DNA of 64,000 nucleotides from Paracoccus methylarcula. Lineage in GTDB: Bacteria; Pseudomonadota; Alphaproteobacteria; Rhodobacterales; Rhodobacteraceae. Below the pieces are notes generated by a model. The model saw only the letters and a list, made by a program, of their open reading frames with translations. It did not search any database and was not told the DNA's origin. Below, piece after piece: positions 45,033-53,487 of this stretch; position 1 is the first letter of the stretch; the number at the start of each line of letters is the position of its first letter. The position numbers and the translations under genes are program-made. Location: assembly GCF_003007735.2 (NCBI RefSeq), contig NZ_PXNQ02000007.1:62001-126000 (forward strand). Reading direction: 5' to 3'.

Positions 45033-46078
45033 TGAAACCCGCACCTTCCCCGCTTGCCTATGTGCCCTTCGTATCGGTCGACAACATGATGCGGCTGGTC
45101 AATTCCACCGGCGTCGAACCGTTCCTGAAGGGGCTTGCCGCCTGCATCGAAGAGGATTTCAAGCGTTGGCCGGAATTCGGCAAGACGCCGCGCGTTGCCA
45201 GTCATTCCCGCGACGGGGTGATCGAGCTGATGCCGACGGCGGATGCCGAGCATTACGGGTTCAAATATGTGAACGGCCATCCGAAGAACATGAAGGAGGG
45301 TTACCAGACCGTGACGGCCTTTGGCGTGCTGTCCTCGGTCGCGAATGGCTATCCGATCCTGCTGAGCGAGATGACGGTGCTGACGGCGCTGCGCACGGCG
45401 GCGACTTCGGCGCTGGTCGGCCGCTATCTGGCGCCCAGGGGTGCGGATTGCATGGCGATGATCGGGAATGGCGCGCAATGCGAGTTCCAGGCGCTGGCTT
45501 TTCGTGTGCTGTGCGGTATCAACAAGCTGCGGCTCTATGACATCGACCCGGCGGCGACCGCAAAGGCGGCGGCCAACCTGGAGGCGCAGGGTTTCGAGGT
45601 GGTCCGGTGTTCCGACGGGCATTCCGCCGTCGAGGGTGCGCAGATCGTCACCACCTGCACGGCGGACAAGCAATATGCGACGATCCTGACCGACAACATG
45701 GTCGGCGCGGGCATCCATATCAACGCCATCGGCGGCGACTGCCCGGGCAAGACGGAATTGCATCGCGATATCCTGCTGCGCTCGGATATTTTCGTGGAAT
45801 ACCCCGAGCAGACCCGGATCGAAGGAGAGATCCAGCAACTGGACGAGGATCACCCGGTGATCGAACTGTGGCAGGTGATGCGCGGCGAGGTGCCGGGGCG
45901 TCGCGATGCGAAGCAGATCACGCTCTTCGATTCGGTGGGGTTCGCGACCGAGGATTTCAGTGCGCTGCGTTACGTGCACGGGTTGATCAAGGACAGCGAC
46001 TACTTCCAGAAGCTGGACCTGCTGGCCGATCCCGATGATCCGCGCGACCTGTTCGGGATGCTGATGCGGGCGGGCTGA
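45032..46078 (+). CDS. ocd: Ornithine cyclodeaminase
   Basis: A 348-residue NAD-dependent enzyme of the mu-crystallin/OCD family, converting ornithine to proline and ammonia. Visible are the substrate-binding KYVNGHPKN segment, the LRTAATSALVGRYLA motif, the Rossmann turn MIGNGAQCEFQA, and INAIGGDCPGKTEL. The length is that of Agrobacterium-type OCD. It shares one base with the arginase stop (TGATG), so both form one operon under the divergent Lrp regulator. Confidence 0.92.
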   Translation: MKPAPSPLAYVPFVSVDNMMRLVNSTGVEPFLKGLAACIEEDFKRWPEFGKTPRVASHSRDGVIELMPTADAEHYGFKYVNGHPKNMKEGYQTVTAFGVLSSVANGYPILLSEMTVLTALRTAATSALVGRYLAPRGADCMAMIGNGAQCEFQALAFRVLCGINKLRLYDIDPAATAKAAANLEAQGFEVVRCSDGHSAVEGAQIVTTCTADKQYATILTDNMVGAGIHINAIGGDCPGKTELHRDILLRSDIFVEYPEQTRIEGEIQQLDEDHPVIELWQVMRGEVPGRRDAKQITLFDSVGFATEDFSALRYVHGLIKDSDYFQKLDLLADPDDPRDLFGMLMRAG

Positions 46079-46634
46079 GCCGCCGCCACTGGAAACGCGT
46101 GGTTTCAGGGACCGTGCCGGGCGCTCCGTTCCGGTAATGCTGGCTGAGCCGCAAACCGGCCAGGCCGCGCGAGACCTGCATATGAAGGGAGCATTTCTCC
46201 AAATGCCGCTGCATATGGAGCGCCCGGTCAATCGAAGGAGATTCGTATCGGGCCGGATTGCGCTTGATATGGCGCTGGCCGGGGCCTGATCCGGCTCTAT
46301 TTCTTCTTTGATTGCTGATCTCTTGTTTCTTTGCAAACGCTCCGACCCAGGTTCATGACCGGGGCATGAGCTTGCGTATCTGCAGCATCCTGACGGGGGC
46401 GTGAGGAAGGAAATGGATGTTATTTCATTGCGTTCATTCAAGAATACGAAACCAGAATCGCGCCGTAGATAAGGAAGCGTAGCCTCATCCGCATGGCGAT
46501 CTGCGGGTTGAAACGATGGCCGTTCAATTTCTTGCTCCGCCTTTTCCCGCGAGTCAGGCGGCAGCCAATCCGGGGAGAATCCAGGCTGCAAAGTGCCGGA
46601 ATATTCTGCCTGGGCAGTGACATATTGCAAAGAT
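46079..46634. other. Intergenic region between ocd and the integrated element
   Basis: 556 bases with no gene I can support on either strand. Codon usage in the open frames is not gene-like. The last 200 bases are more A/T-rich. No integrase remnant is visible here, so the recombinase of the adjoining element must lie elsewhere. Confidence 0.5.
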
Positions 46635-46684
46635 TGGCGCACCCGAGAGGATTCGAACCTCTGGCCTCTGCCTTCGGAGGGCAG
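46635..46684 (-). other. 3' half of tRNA-Arg (CCG), attachment-site junction
   Basis: On the minus strand this reads CTGCC-CTCCGAA-GGCAG (anticodon stem and loop, anticodon CCG), then the variable loop, the T arm AGAGG-TTCGAAT-CCTCT, the 3' acceptor strand and CCA. No D arm or 5' acceptor strand precedes it. It is therefore a displaced 3' end, as left when an element integrates in a tRNA gene. The complete gene is expected at the far end of the element. Confidence 0.75.
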
Positions 46685-46815
46685 GGATAGAGGGTTTGTT
46701 CGCCTAAAATCCCTCGTTTGTTCCGTGTTTGAACCCGTTTCGAGCGCTTTGGTCCCGTTATTTCCGCACCGAAACGGGACCGGACAGGCTTTGGTCGCAT
46801 TTTCGGAGGTTCGCC

Positions 46816-47637
46816 ATGGCTGATCTGTTCTCGAAGAAGGCCAATCCCAAGAAGCTGAAAACCTCGGACATGACGGCCGCCATGGCGAAGCGATGGGCCG
46901 CTCCGGAATACGCGATCATGTATGAGGTCGGCGAAGGGACCGGGGCAAATACCGGCCGCTATGCTGATGCCGTGATCATGTCGCTGTGGCCGTCACGTGG
47001 GCTGGAACTGCATGGCGTGGAAATCAAGGTTTCCCGTTCGGACTGGAAGCGCGAGGCGGCCAATCCGCAAAAGGCTGAGGCTATCGCCAAGTACTGCGAT
47101 CGGTGGTGGATCCACACGCCGCCAGGCATCGTGGATGACCTGTCCGACCTGCCTCCTGCCTGGGGCCTGCGCGAGTTCGACGGGAAACGCTGGCACACGA
47201 TCCGCGAGGCCGAAAAAACCGAGGCCGAACCGATCAACCGCCGGTTCCTTGCCGCGCTCCTGCGCCGCGCTGACGGCGCTATGCAGGCGATCATGAACGA
47301 GGCCATGCGAGAAGCCCGCGAAGCGCAGTGGGCCGAGGCCGAAAAGCAGAGAGAGCGATACAAGAAAGATGTTGAGCAGGCAGTGGAGCGCCGCACGCGG
47401 AAACTGGCCGAGGGCGCGGAGGCGGTTTCCGAATTTGAAGCCGCCTTCGGTTCGGATGCCGATTTCCGATCCATCTACGGCGGCATTCGAGATCCCAAGG
47501 CATGGGGCCGGGCCGCCCGCGCCTTGTCCGAAGTCAGCACGGGTTTCGGGCCGTTGACCGAGCGCCTGCGCAAAGCGGCCGATGAAATCGAGTCGCTGCA
47601 AGCCTTGGTTTCCGTTCAGTCAGGCGAGGCAGCGTGA
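46816..47637 (+). CDS. Phage protein with PD-(D/E)XK nuclease-like domain
   Basis: 273 residues. The N-terminal half contains ELHGVEIKVSRSDWKREAANP followed by YCDRWWIHTPPG; the VEIKVSRSDW core is the E-x-K element of PD-(D/E)XK nuclease folds, as in MmcB-like and many phage proteins. The C-terminal half (about 150-273) is charged and helix-rich, with a coiled-coil tendency. I start at ATG 46816 (MADLFSKK). First complete gene of the element; overlaps the next gene by one base. A DNA-processing role is likely, but no partner identifies it. Confidence 0.6.
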   Translation: MADLFSKKANPKKLKTSDMTAAMAKRWAAPEYAIMYEVGEGTGANTGRYADAVIMSLWPSRGLELHGVEIKVSRSDWKREAANPQKAEAIAKYCDRWWIHTPPGIVDDLSDLPPAWGLREFDGKRWHTIREAEKTEAEPINRRFLAALLRRADGAMQAIMNEAMREAREAQWAEAEKQRERYKKDVEQAVERRTRKLAEGAEAVSEFEAAFGSDADFRSIYGGIRDPKAWGRAARALSEVSTGFGPLTERLRKAADEIESLQALVSVQSGEAA

Positions 47638-48095
47638 TGGCGCTTCCCTATGCATCCTCGACCGCCGGCCAAGCCCGCGAGAAAGAAATCCGCGACACCC
47701 TGCGCAGCGTGGGCGCGACGGCCGTCGGCTTCATGGTCGATGACGATGCCGACCAGATCATCGCGCAGTTCCGGCTGCACGGGCGAGAGGTAACGATCCC
47801 TGTCCGCGTTGGAGCCTATGCCGAGGCCTGGCTGAACGAGAATAAGCGCGGGCCGAGGACCAAAGAGGCAGACCACACGGCCAAGGCACGCAAGGTGGCC
47901 GAGAGCGCTGCCTGGGCGATCATGGCCGACTGGATCAAGGCGCAGGCCGCGATGATGGCGGCGGGCTTTATCAACACCGATACCGCGTTCCTGCCGCACA
48001 TCCACTTGCCTGACGGGCGGAGGGTAGGGGATGCAATTGCCTTGACGGACGGGCCACTGCGACTGCCGCCTCCGAATACGACGAACGGAGCCTGA
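47637..48095 (+). CDS. Phage-type hypothetical protein
   Basis: 152 residues. I do not recognise a domain. The N-terminal half (TAVGFMVDDDADQIIAQFRLHGREVTI) looks like a small alpha/beta fold; the C-terminal half includes a helix KVAESAAWAIMADWIKAQAAMMAAG. It sits between the nuclease-like gene (sharing one base) and a zinc-finger-like gene (one base apart), the tight packing of phage early genes. Confidence 0.6.
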   Translation: MALPYASSTAGQAREKEIRDTLRSVGATAVGFMVDDDADQIIAQFRLHGREVTIPVRVGAYAEAWLNENKRGPRTKEADHTAKARKVAESAAWAIMADWIKAQAAMMAAGFINTDTAFLPHIHLPDGRRVGDAIALTDGPLRLPPPNTTNGA

Positions 48096-48096
48096 A

Positions 48097-48411
48097 ATGA
48101 CCCGCCTGACCTGCATCGTTCCCGGCTGCCGCAGAACGCGCGGCCAGCGCAAGGGAGAGCCGCCGATCCGCGTAGACGAGGAATGGATATGCGGGGAACA
48201 TTGGCCTACGATTCCGGTATTCCTGCGCAGGCGAAAGCAAAAGTTGGCAGCCCGCTATCGGCGGGCCTTCGGCGACAACCATTTCAGTGCCTACCCACCC
48301 GGATCACAGAAGCGGATCGAAGCCCGACGGTTAAGTCTGGCCTTTTGGAAAGCGTGGAATATCTGCAAGCGTGCAGCTATCGAGCGCGCGATGTGGGTAA
48401 GATGTGGGTAA
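48097..48411 (+). CDS. Small phage protein with possible zinc-binding cysteines
   Basis: 104 residues, strongly basic. C6 and C11 (CIVPGC) and C32 with H35 (CGEHW) give a C-x4-C-x20-C-x2-H pattern that could hold a zinc ion. Several basic runs (RRRKQK, RYRRAF) suggest contact with nucleic acid. No named family recognised. The coding start ATG 48097 follows the preceding stop by one base. Confidence 0.5.
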   Translation: MTRLTCIVPGCRRTRGQRKGEPPIRVDEEWICGEHWPTIPVFLRRRKQKLAARYRRAFGDNHFSAYPPGSQKRIEARRLSLAFWKAWNICKRAAIERAMWVRCG

Positions 48412-48509
48412 GGTGAGACTGTCCGTAACCGTAGATCTGGACTTTTCCATCATCGAACTCCATTCTGATCGTCAATATTTGCAAGATTTGATAGTCAGGG
48501 GGACCGATT

Positions 48510-50585
48510 ATGGATGGTACATTTAGTCAATCTGGGCGTGTCGGTCGGCTGAGTACAGTCTTGGGCGAGGACGCCTTGGCCCTGTTGCGCTTCGACGGCA
48601 CCGATCGGATGAACGATCTGTTCGAGTATCGGGTGGAAGCACTGGCAACACAGGACGATCTGGACTTCGATCAGTTGATCGGAACACAGGCCACGGTTGA
48701 GATCGAGGCACATGAAACCATGCGGCCGTTCTCTGGGATCGTGACGAGTGCCCAGTGGGCGGGTGCGGGAGAAAACGGCTTCAAATATGCGCTGACCTTG
48801 CGGCCCTGGCTGTATCTGGCCGGACTGCGGCGAAACCAGCGGATCTGGCATAGAAAGACAGTAGAGCAGATCCTGCGAGAATTGTTCGCGGATTATGCCC
48901 ATCTTGGCGATCCGGCATTCGAGATCAAATTGGCATTTGATTATCCCGAACTCGAATACACCGTGCAATATTCCGAAAATGATATGGATTTTGCGCGCCG
49001 CCTGATGGAGCGGTTCGGTATCAGCTATTATTTTCAGCACGTGACCGGCAGCCATAAAATGGTGATCACCGATGACGAATTGAACCTCGCCCTGATCGGA
49101 GAGCGGCCATTCCATCCCGCAGATCGTCATCATCAGGCAGAAGAAGAGCATTTCTGGTCCTGGGAACCGGAGCGGAACGTGACCACCGGTGCCGTGCGGC
49201 AGGTGGATTACAATTTCAAGGCTCCTTATCAGAGCATGGAAACACGGCATATGGGCGACGCCGCCTATCCGGAGGGGCGGATAGAAAGCTATGAATATCC
49301 TGGCGATTATCTCTCCGAGGATGTCGGCAAAGTCATCACCCGTATGAAAGTACGGCAGGAGCGTGGCGCTGATCGGCGTATCCGGGCGGTCGGCGACTGC
49401 GTCAGCCTGACGAGCGGATACCGTTTCAAGCTTGGTGGCGACAAGGTGCCGGGTCATGGAGAGGCATTCGTCTGTCTGTCCGCGACCCATAGTTTCGTTT
49501 CCGAAGCCTATGGCACCGGGGATGCGGGCAGCGACGGCTACAGCTATTCGGGATCTTACGTTCTGATGCCGGACACCGCGCCGATGGTACCGCCGAAGCG
49601 CACGCCGCTGTCACGCATCTATGGCCCGCAGACGGCGATGGTGGTCGGCGAGGGCGAGATTGACGTGGATGAGTATGGCCGCATTCTGGTCCAATTTCAC
49701 TGGGACTTGGACAAATCATATTCAATGCGTTGCCGGGTAAGCCAGAACTGGTCAGGCAATGGTTGGGGTGGGATCGTCATCCCGAGAATAGGCATGGAGG
49801 TGGTCGTCGAGTTCCTCGAAGGCGATCCCGACAAGCCGCTGGTGACGGGCTGCGTGTATAATGGGCGTAACAAAGTTCCATATGCTTTGTCGGAACATAA
49901 GACGCGCTCGACTTTCAGAACTAATACGCATCAGGGCGATGGGTTCAATGAATTGCGGTTTGAGGACCAGGTAGATCAGGAAGAAATCTATCTTCATGCT
50001 CAAAGAGACATGAATATCTGGACGCTCAGAAATAGATCTGAACTCACGGAAGGAAATCAGTCCCAAAGAACTCTTGGAGATAAATACGAACGAATCGATG
50101 AAAGTAGTAGGGTGGAGGTTGTTGGGAACATAGATATATCGGCTGGACATGAGGGAAATCTGATTGGAGCGGCAGCTCTCCTGCCCCATGGGTACGAATT
50201 TCGTACGCATCCTGAGAGATATGAAAAGGCTCGCGCTAATTGGCCCGATGACAATGGGTCAATACGTATTCAGGCCCAAAACGACATTGCCGTACTTTCT
50301 GGAAATACTCTGACGTTGGGATCAACAGAAACTACCGACGTAAGCACAGCTGGCCATTTAACCATTAACGCAATTAAAAGAATTTCGATGAAGGCTAGTA
50401 GAATGCTGTCTATCATATCAGATGCCTCGGCATCCATTCGGGCAGCTGCCGGAGTAAGGATGACTAACAAGAAATCCGGTTTGATTTTTGATGCAGATGG
50501 AAATGTGACAATTTATGGAAAGTCATTGAATATCCGCATTGATGGGGATGTTAAGGTGACCGGCAGAAAAATAAATTTGAATTGA
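48510..50585 (+). CDS. vgrG: Type VI secretion spike protein VgrG
   Basis: A 691-residue VgrG. The gp27-like part (about 1-370) shows the YRVEALATQDDLDFDQLIG opening and QYSENDMDFARRLMERFGISYYF. The gp5-like OB domain has YGRILVQFHWD and SGNGWGGIVIPRIGMEVVVEF, and the C-terminal part is the beta-helix spike, ending without an extra effector domain. So any cargo must ride on PAAR or the spike instead of being fused. No other type VI structural genes are in the window. The 3' third is clearly lower in G+C than the 5' part. The start has GGGGGACC upstream. Confidence 0.9.
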   Translation: MDGTFSQSGRVGRLSTVLGEDALALLRFDGTDRMNDLFEYRVEALATQDDLDFDQLIGTQATVEIEAHETMRPFSGIVTSAQWAGAGENGFKYALTLRPWLYLAGLRRNQRIWHRKTVEQILRELFADYAHLGDPAFEIKLAFDYPELEYTVQYSENDMDFARRLMERFGISYYFQHVTGSHKMVITDDELNLALIGERPFHPADRHHQAEEEHFWSWEPERNVTTGAVRQVDYNFKAPYQSMETRHMGDAAYPEGRIESYEYPGDYLSEDVGKVITRMKVRQERGADRRIRAVGDCVSLTSGYRFKLGGDKVPGHGEAFVCLSATHSFVSEAYGTGDAGSDGYSYSGSYVLMPDTAPMVPPKRTPLSRIYGPQTAMVVGEGEIDVDEYGRILVQFHWDLDKSYSMRCRVSQNWSGNGWGGIVIPRIGMEVVVEFLEGDPDKPLVTGCVYNGRNKVPYALSEHKTRSTFRTNTHQGDGFNELRFEDQVDQEEIYLHAQRDMNIWTLRNRSELTEGNQSQRTLGDKYERIDESSRVEVVGNIDISAGHEGNLIGAAALLPHGYEFRTHPERYEKARANWPDDNGSIRIQAQNDIAVLSGNTLTLGSTETTDVSTAGHLTINAIKRISMKASRMLSIISDASASIRAAAGVRMTNKKSGLIFDADGNVTIYGKSLNIRIDGDVKVTGRKINLN

Positions 50586-50593
50586 GATGAATC

Positions 50594-51289
50594 ATGGTCA
50601 AAGAAGTAGAGCCCGTTCAGCCGGTTGAGAGAATAGAGGAAATTGTTCGAGTACTGGATATGGAGTCGGTATGGAGGAACCCGGCTTTTAACGACACAAA
50701 TTATGATCATGCCTATCCGGTCTTTGAGGCTTTATATCGATGGACAGCTAGAGGCGCATTTCAATTACCTGGCCAACAAACTCGTAAGGCTGAAATCGAA
50801 CGTGCAGCTGTAGAAACTTGGGCGGCTAGACCGCTTGCCGCTCAGTTGTTTATTGGCAGAATTGCGATGATTCAAAGCATACCTGCATATGGTTCACTTC
50901 CAATAAGTAGGTGGCCGCTGGTGCGATTGAAAGAGGAATGGGCACGGCTAACCCGCATCATCCATATATTAGGTGAAATACGCTGGTACTTGGGAGTCGG
51001 GAGTACAGCAAATACTCTTGGCTCCAAGGCCGCGGGTAGAGCACTCGCCAACGCTAACGTTGCCGCGCGTGTAGGGGAGGCAAGAGCTGCGCGTGCTGCC
51101 ATGCTTCTTCGTGCAAGCGGGGCCGTTGGTTTGGGTGTGACTATTCTTTCTGGTGTGGGCCTAACAATAGCGATGGCTTTGTGCAATGCAGCTCTGAGAG
51201 AAATAGATTCGGAAATAGAAGAAGTTCGGATACCGAAAGGCGAACTTACTCTTGAAGAATGGGCTCTGTTTGAGCATGAAAACGGATGA
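50594..51289 (+). CDS. Hypothetical protein, candidate VgrG-delivered effector
   Basis: 231 residues, eight bases after vgrG and A/T-rich like its 3' end. The N-terminal 130 residues are soluble and charged. Residues 150-200 are Ala/Gly-rich and hydrophobic (AAMLLRASGAVGLGVTILSG, then VGLTIAMALCNAAL), as in pore-forming or membrane-inserting domains. No known toxin motif is visible. Position between VgrG and PAAR, together with an overlapping small membrane protein, fits an effector with its immunity gene. I cannot assign a function from sequence alone. Confidence 0.5.
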   Translation: MVKEVEPVQPVERIEEIVRVLDMESVWRNPAFNDTNYDHAYPVFEALYRWTARGAFQLPGQQTRKAEIERAAVETWAARPLAAQLFIGRIAMIQSIPAYGSLPISRWPLVRLKEEWARLTRIIHILGEIRWYLGVGSTANTLGSKAAGRALANANVAARVGEARAARAAMLLRASGAVGLGVTILSGVGLTIAMALCNAALREIDSEIEEVRIPKGELTLEEWALFEHENG

Positions 51290-51810
51290 GTATTAGAATG
51301 TTTTCTCCTGCCTTTATAAGGTCAATTGCTGTAGCTACCATGATGTTACTTGCAATCATATTGCTGACTATCTGGTGGGTGGATCACAGACGTGGCGCCG
51401 CATTTGAACCTGCAAACTTTCATCCTTGCGAGAGTGGTGATTGCAGCGAAATGGATCAAAGCCTTCTTTCTGAGTTTCGAAACACATCGACTGCTGACTT
51501 TGAGCCATGGGCGCCAATAGATTTTTGCCAGATATCCATTAATGTTTTGTCCAAAACAAGGCAAGACAACACCCTCAGGCTTATTCCCTCGCAATTGGAG
51601 CGTGATGGAATCATAACTGTGTCAACTAATGGGGATGTGGTCACAGTATCTCCTGGCGTCAGTATTGAGGGTGTGTTGTCACCGTTTCATCAATGGCTTC
51701 CGGGTGCAAAGAAGGCATCTTGTCATCAAAGCGCATACGGTCCGGCCCTTCCATTGGTTTTATTTTTCCTACTTTACCTAGCAGTGCGGCTTTATACTAA
51801 GCGAGGTTGA
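51286..51810 (+). CDS. Small membrane protein, candidate immunity protein
   Basis: 174 residues with a transmembrane segment at about 10-31 (RSIAVATMMLLAIILLTIWW) and another near the C-terminus (about 152-170). The loop between, probably periplasmic, carries four Cys (CESGDC, FCQI, SCHQ) that could form two disulphides. It overlaps the preceding gene by four bases, so the two products are made together. An inner-membrane protein with a periplasmic domain is what one expects for immunity against an effector acting in the periplasm or the inner membrane. No family recognised. Confidence 0.5.
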   Translation: MSIRMFSPAFIRSIAVATMMLLAIILLTIWWVDHRRGAAFEPANFHPCESGDCSEMDQSLLSEFRNTSTADFEPWAPIDFCQISINVLSKTRQDNTLRLIPSQLERDGIITVSTNGDVVTVSPGVSIEGVLSPFHQWLPGAKKASCHQSAYGPALPLVLFFLLYLAVRLYTKRG

Positions 51811-51820
51811 AAATATAGGC

Positions 51821-52120
51821 ATGCCAGCATCCACCCGCCTTGGCGACGTCGGCTCCGGCCACGATTGCCACTTCTCGTCAAGCCCGAGCATCGAGGCTTC
51901 ACCTGATGTGAATATCGATGGTATCGCTGCCGTTCGGCAAGGCGATGCCTATGAGTCGCATGGCTGTTCATCCTGTCCAAAGCCAGCCCATCCGCGGAGC
52001 CTCGAAGGCGGATCAGGATCGGTCTTCATCAATGGAAAACCTGCTGGCCGGGTCGGCGATGCGATCTCCTGTGGTGGCGCAGCAGATGCGGGTTCAAGCA
52101 CTGTGTTCATCGGAGACTGA
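51821..52120 (+). CDS. PAAR-motif protein
   Basis: A 99-residue protein of the type that caps the tip of the VgrG spike. It has the sequence pattern of PAAR proteins: RLGDVGSGHDCHFSSSP at the start, GIAAVRQGDAYESHGC, and VFINGKPAGRVGDAISCGG at the end, with His and Cys placed to bind the tip zinc. No effector extension. It lies 10 bases after the candidate immunity gene. Confidence 0.8.
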   Translation: MPASTRLGDVGSGHDCHFSSSPSIEASPDVNIDGIAAVRQGDAYESHGCSSCPKPAHPRSLEGGSGSVFINGKPAGRVGDAISCGGAADAGSSTVFIGD

Positions 52121-52126
52121 TTCTCG

Positions 52127-53056
52127 TTGCCGGTGTTTGACGACGATTCCGAGTATGGCATTTACCGCTTCGAGGCGCATGGGCATCATGGCGCCAAATG
52201 GCGGGTCAGCCTTTCTCGGCAAGGTCACCAGATCGAGCGCACATTCTGCGATAGTCTATATGGTTCATCCATGACCTGTCTGATACAGGCGCGGGCTTAC
52301 AGGGATGCCGTCATGGCAGCTATCCCTCCCACAACCAATCATGAGAGGGTGGTTCGGCTGAGAAGCGACAATCAAAGTGGTGTATCCGGGGTGATCTTCA
52401 ATGAGGATGATGCTCATGTGTCCTGGATTGCGACATTCACTTCTGCAAAGGGGCGTAAATCCAAACGTTTCTCCGTGAAGGAGCATGGAAATGATCAAGC
52501 CAAGGCTCTTGCCATCGCTCAGCGACAGGAATGGTTGAATGCGCATCCGGTCAACTATGTGACATTCTCGCCGCAAGCCGAGGAAGTCGCGCGGGACCGG
52601 TTCAAGGACCGGCTGGAAACGCCTGCAAATGTTCTTCCCCATGCCCGTTTGTCCAAGGCTGAAATAAAGAAGCGATTGGCGTCGATCAATGCGCGCTTCG
52701 ATTCGCTACGCCCGGCGCGCCTCAGAGTTCGGGGGCGTAGGGGGACTGGTGGACAGGTATTGACAATATCTGTTTCTGATGCAGGCCGTCCGGCACGTCG
52801 CAAGGATATGAATATCAAGATGAAACGACGCCCGCTTGAAGTCGCACTTATGAAAGCGGCAGAAAAAATCGAGGCAACGATCACAAACATCTACAATGCC
52901 GATGCCGCACGCTGGTTCATGGACGAGCATGGACAACACTTGCTCGATCCCGCGTCGTTTGACCCGGAAGAAGGGTTCAGCGTGCTGGTTTTCGTTCCTG
53001 TTGACCTGCTGTCAGTTGATTCCGGGGAGTGTTGCCAGAGTCGGATACTTTCGTGA
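52127..53056 (+). CDS. AP2-type DNA-binding-fold protein linked to PAAR
   Basis: 309 residues. Residues about 80-145 look like an AP2/ERF-type domain: SGVSGVIFNEDDAHVSWIATF is a three-strand sheet, followed by RFSVKEHGNDQAKALAIAQR, the helix. A similar but weaker unit opens the protein (IYRFEAHGHHGAKWRVSLSR). AP2 domains occur in phage homing endonucleases and regulators. The remainder is unrecognised, with a basic stretch near RLRVRGRRGTGGQ. The start is TTG 52127 or GTG 52133. Role unknown: regulator, nuclease fragment or spike-linked cargo. Confidence 0.5.
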   Translation: MPVFDDDSEYGIYRFEAHGHHGAKWRVSLSRQGHQIERTFCDSLYGSSMTCLIQARAYRDAVMAAIPPTTNHERVVRLRSDNQSGVSGVIFNEDDAHVSWIATFTSAKGRKSKRFSVKEHGNDQAKALAIAQRQEWLNAHPVNYVTFSPQAEEVARDRFKDRLETPANVLPHARLSKAEIKKRLASINARFDSLRPARLRVRGRRGTGGQVLTISVSDAGRPARRKDMNIKMKRRPLEVALMKAAEKIEATITNIYNADAARWFMDEHGQHLLDPASFDPEEGFSVLVFVPVDLLSVDSGECCQSRILS

Positions 53057-53108
53057 GGCTATCATCGCCGTACTCGCCTCCACCAATAGGGCAGAACCCG
53101 GCGCGCCT

Positions 53109-53483
53109 TCACAGCGCGCCGGCATTCTTGAGGGCTTTCGACAGGCGATCATGCTCGGACAGGGCCGTGGCCTCGTCATGCGCCCGCTCTGCCTGCGTGC
53201 GGGACCAGATGACGCGGGTTTTGCCGTAGAGCCGTTCCAGGACCGCCCAGAGTGCCATAAGGGTAATGGCAATGCCGTAGACGGCATTGGCCGCAACCTC
53301 GGCCGGGATCGGCAGCGGAACGCCGCAATACGCCAGAATGAGAAAGACGACCGTGAATACCTGGGCGACGAAGGATCGGTTGGTGATGAACACCGACCAG
53401 CGCGGCCCGGCACTGCCGGATCCCTCCGCGAGGTCATTCGCCATGCGAACGGTCGTGGAAATTTCCTTGAACAGTCGAAGCAT
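53109..53483 (-). CDS. Small membrane protein of the phage lysis region
   Basis: 124 residues with two hydrophobic segments (about 40-58, VAQVFTVVFLILAYCGVPL; and 62-82, AEVAANAVYGIAITLMALWA), flanked by charged ends. It lies four bases downstream of the endolysin gene. The arrangement suggests a holin-like or spanin-like accessory, but no family can be named. Confidence 0.5.
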   Translation of the reverse strand: MLRLFKEISTTVRMANDLAEGSGSAGPRWSVFITNRSFVAQVFTVVFLILAYCGVPLPIPAEVAANAVYGIAITLMALWAVLERLYGKTRVIWSRTQAERAHDEATALSEHDRLSKALKNAGAL

Positions 53484-53487
53484 CGGA

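Noticed and set aside
46635..46740. Possible complete tRNA-Arg gene on the minus strand
   Set aside because: The 5' half (D arm and 5' acceptor strand) cannot be found upstream; the sequence diverges right after the anticodon stem.
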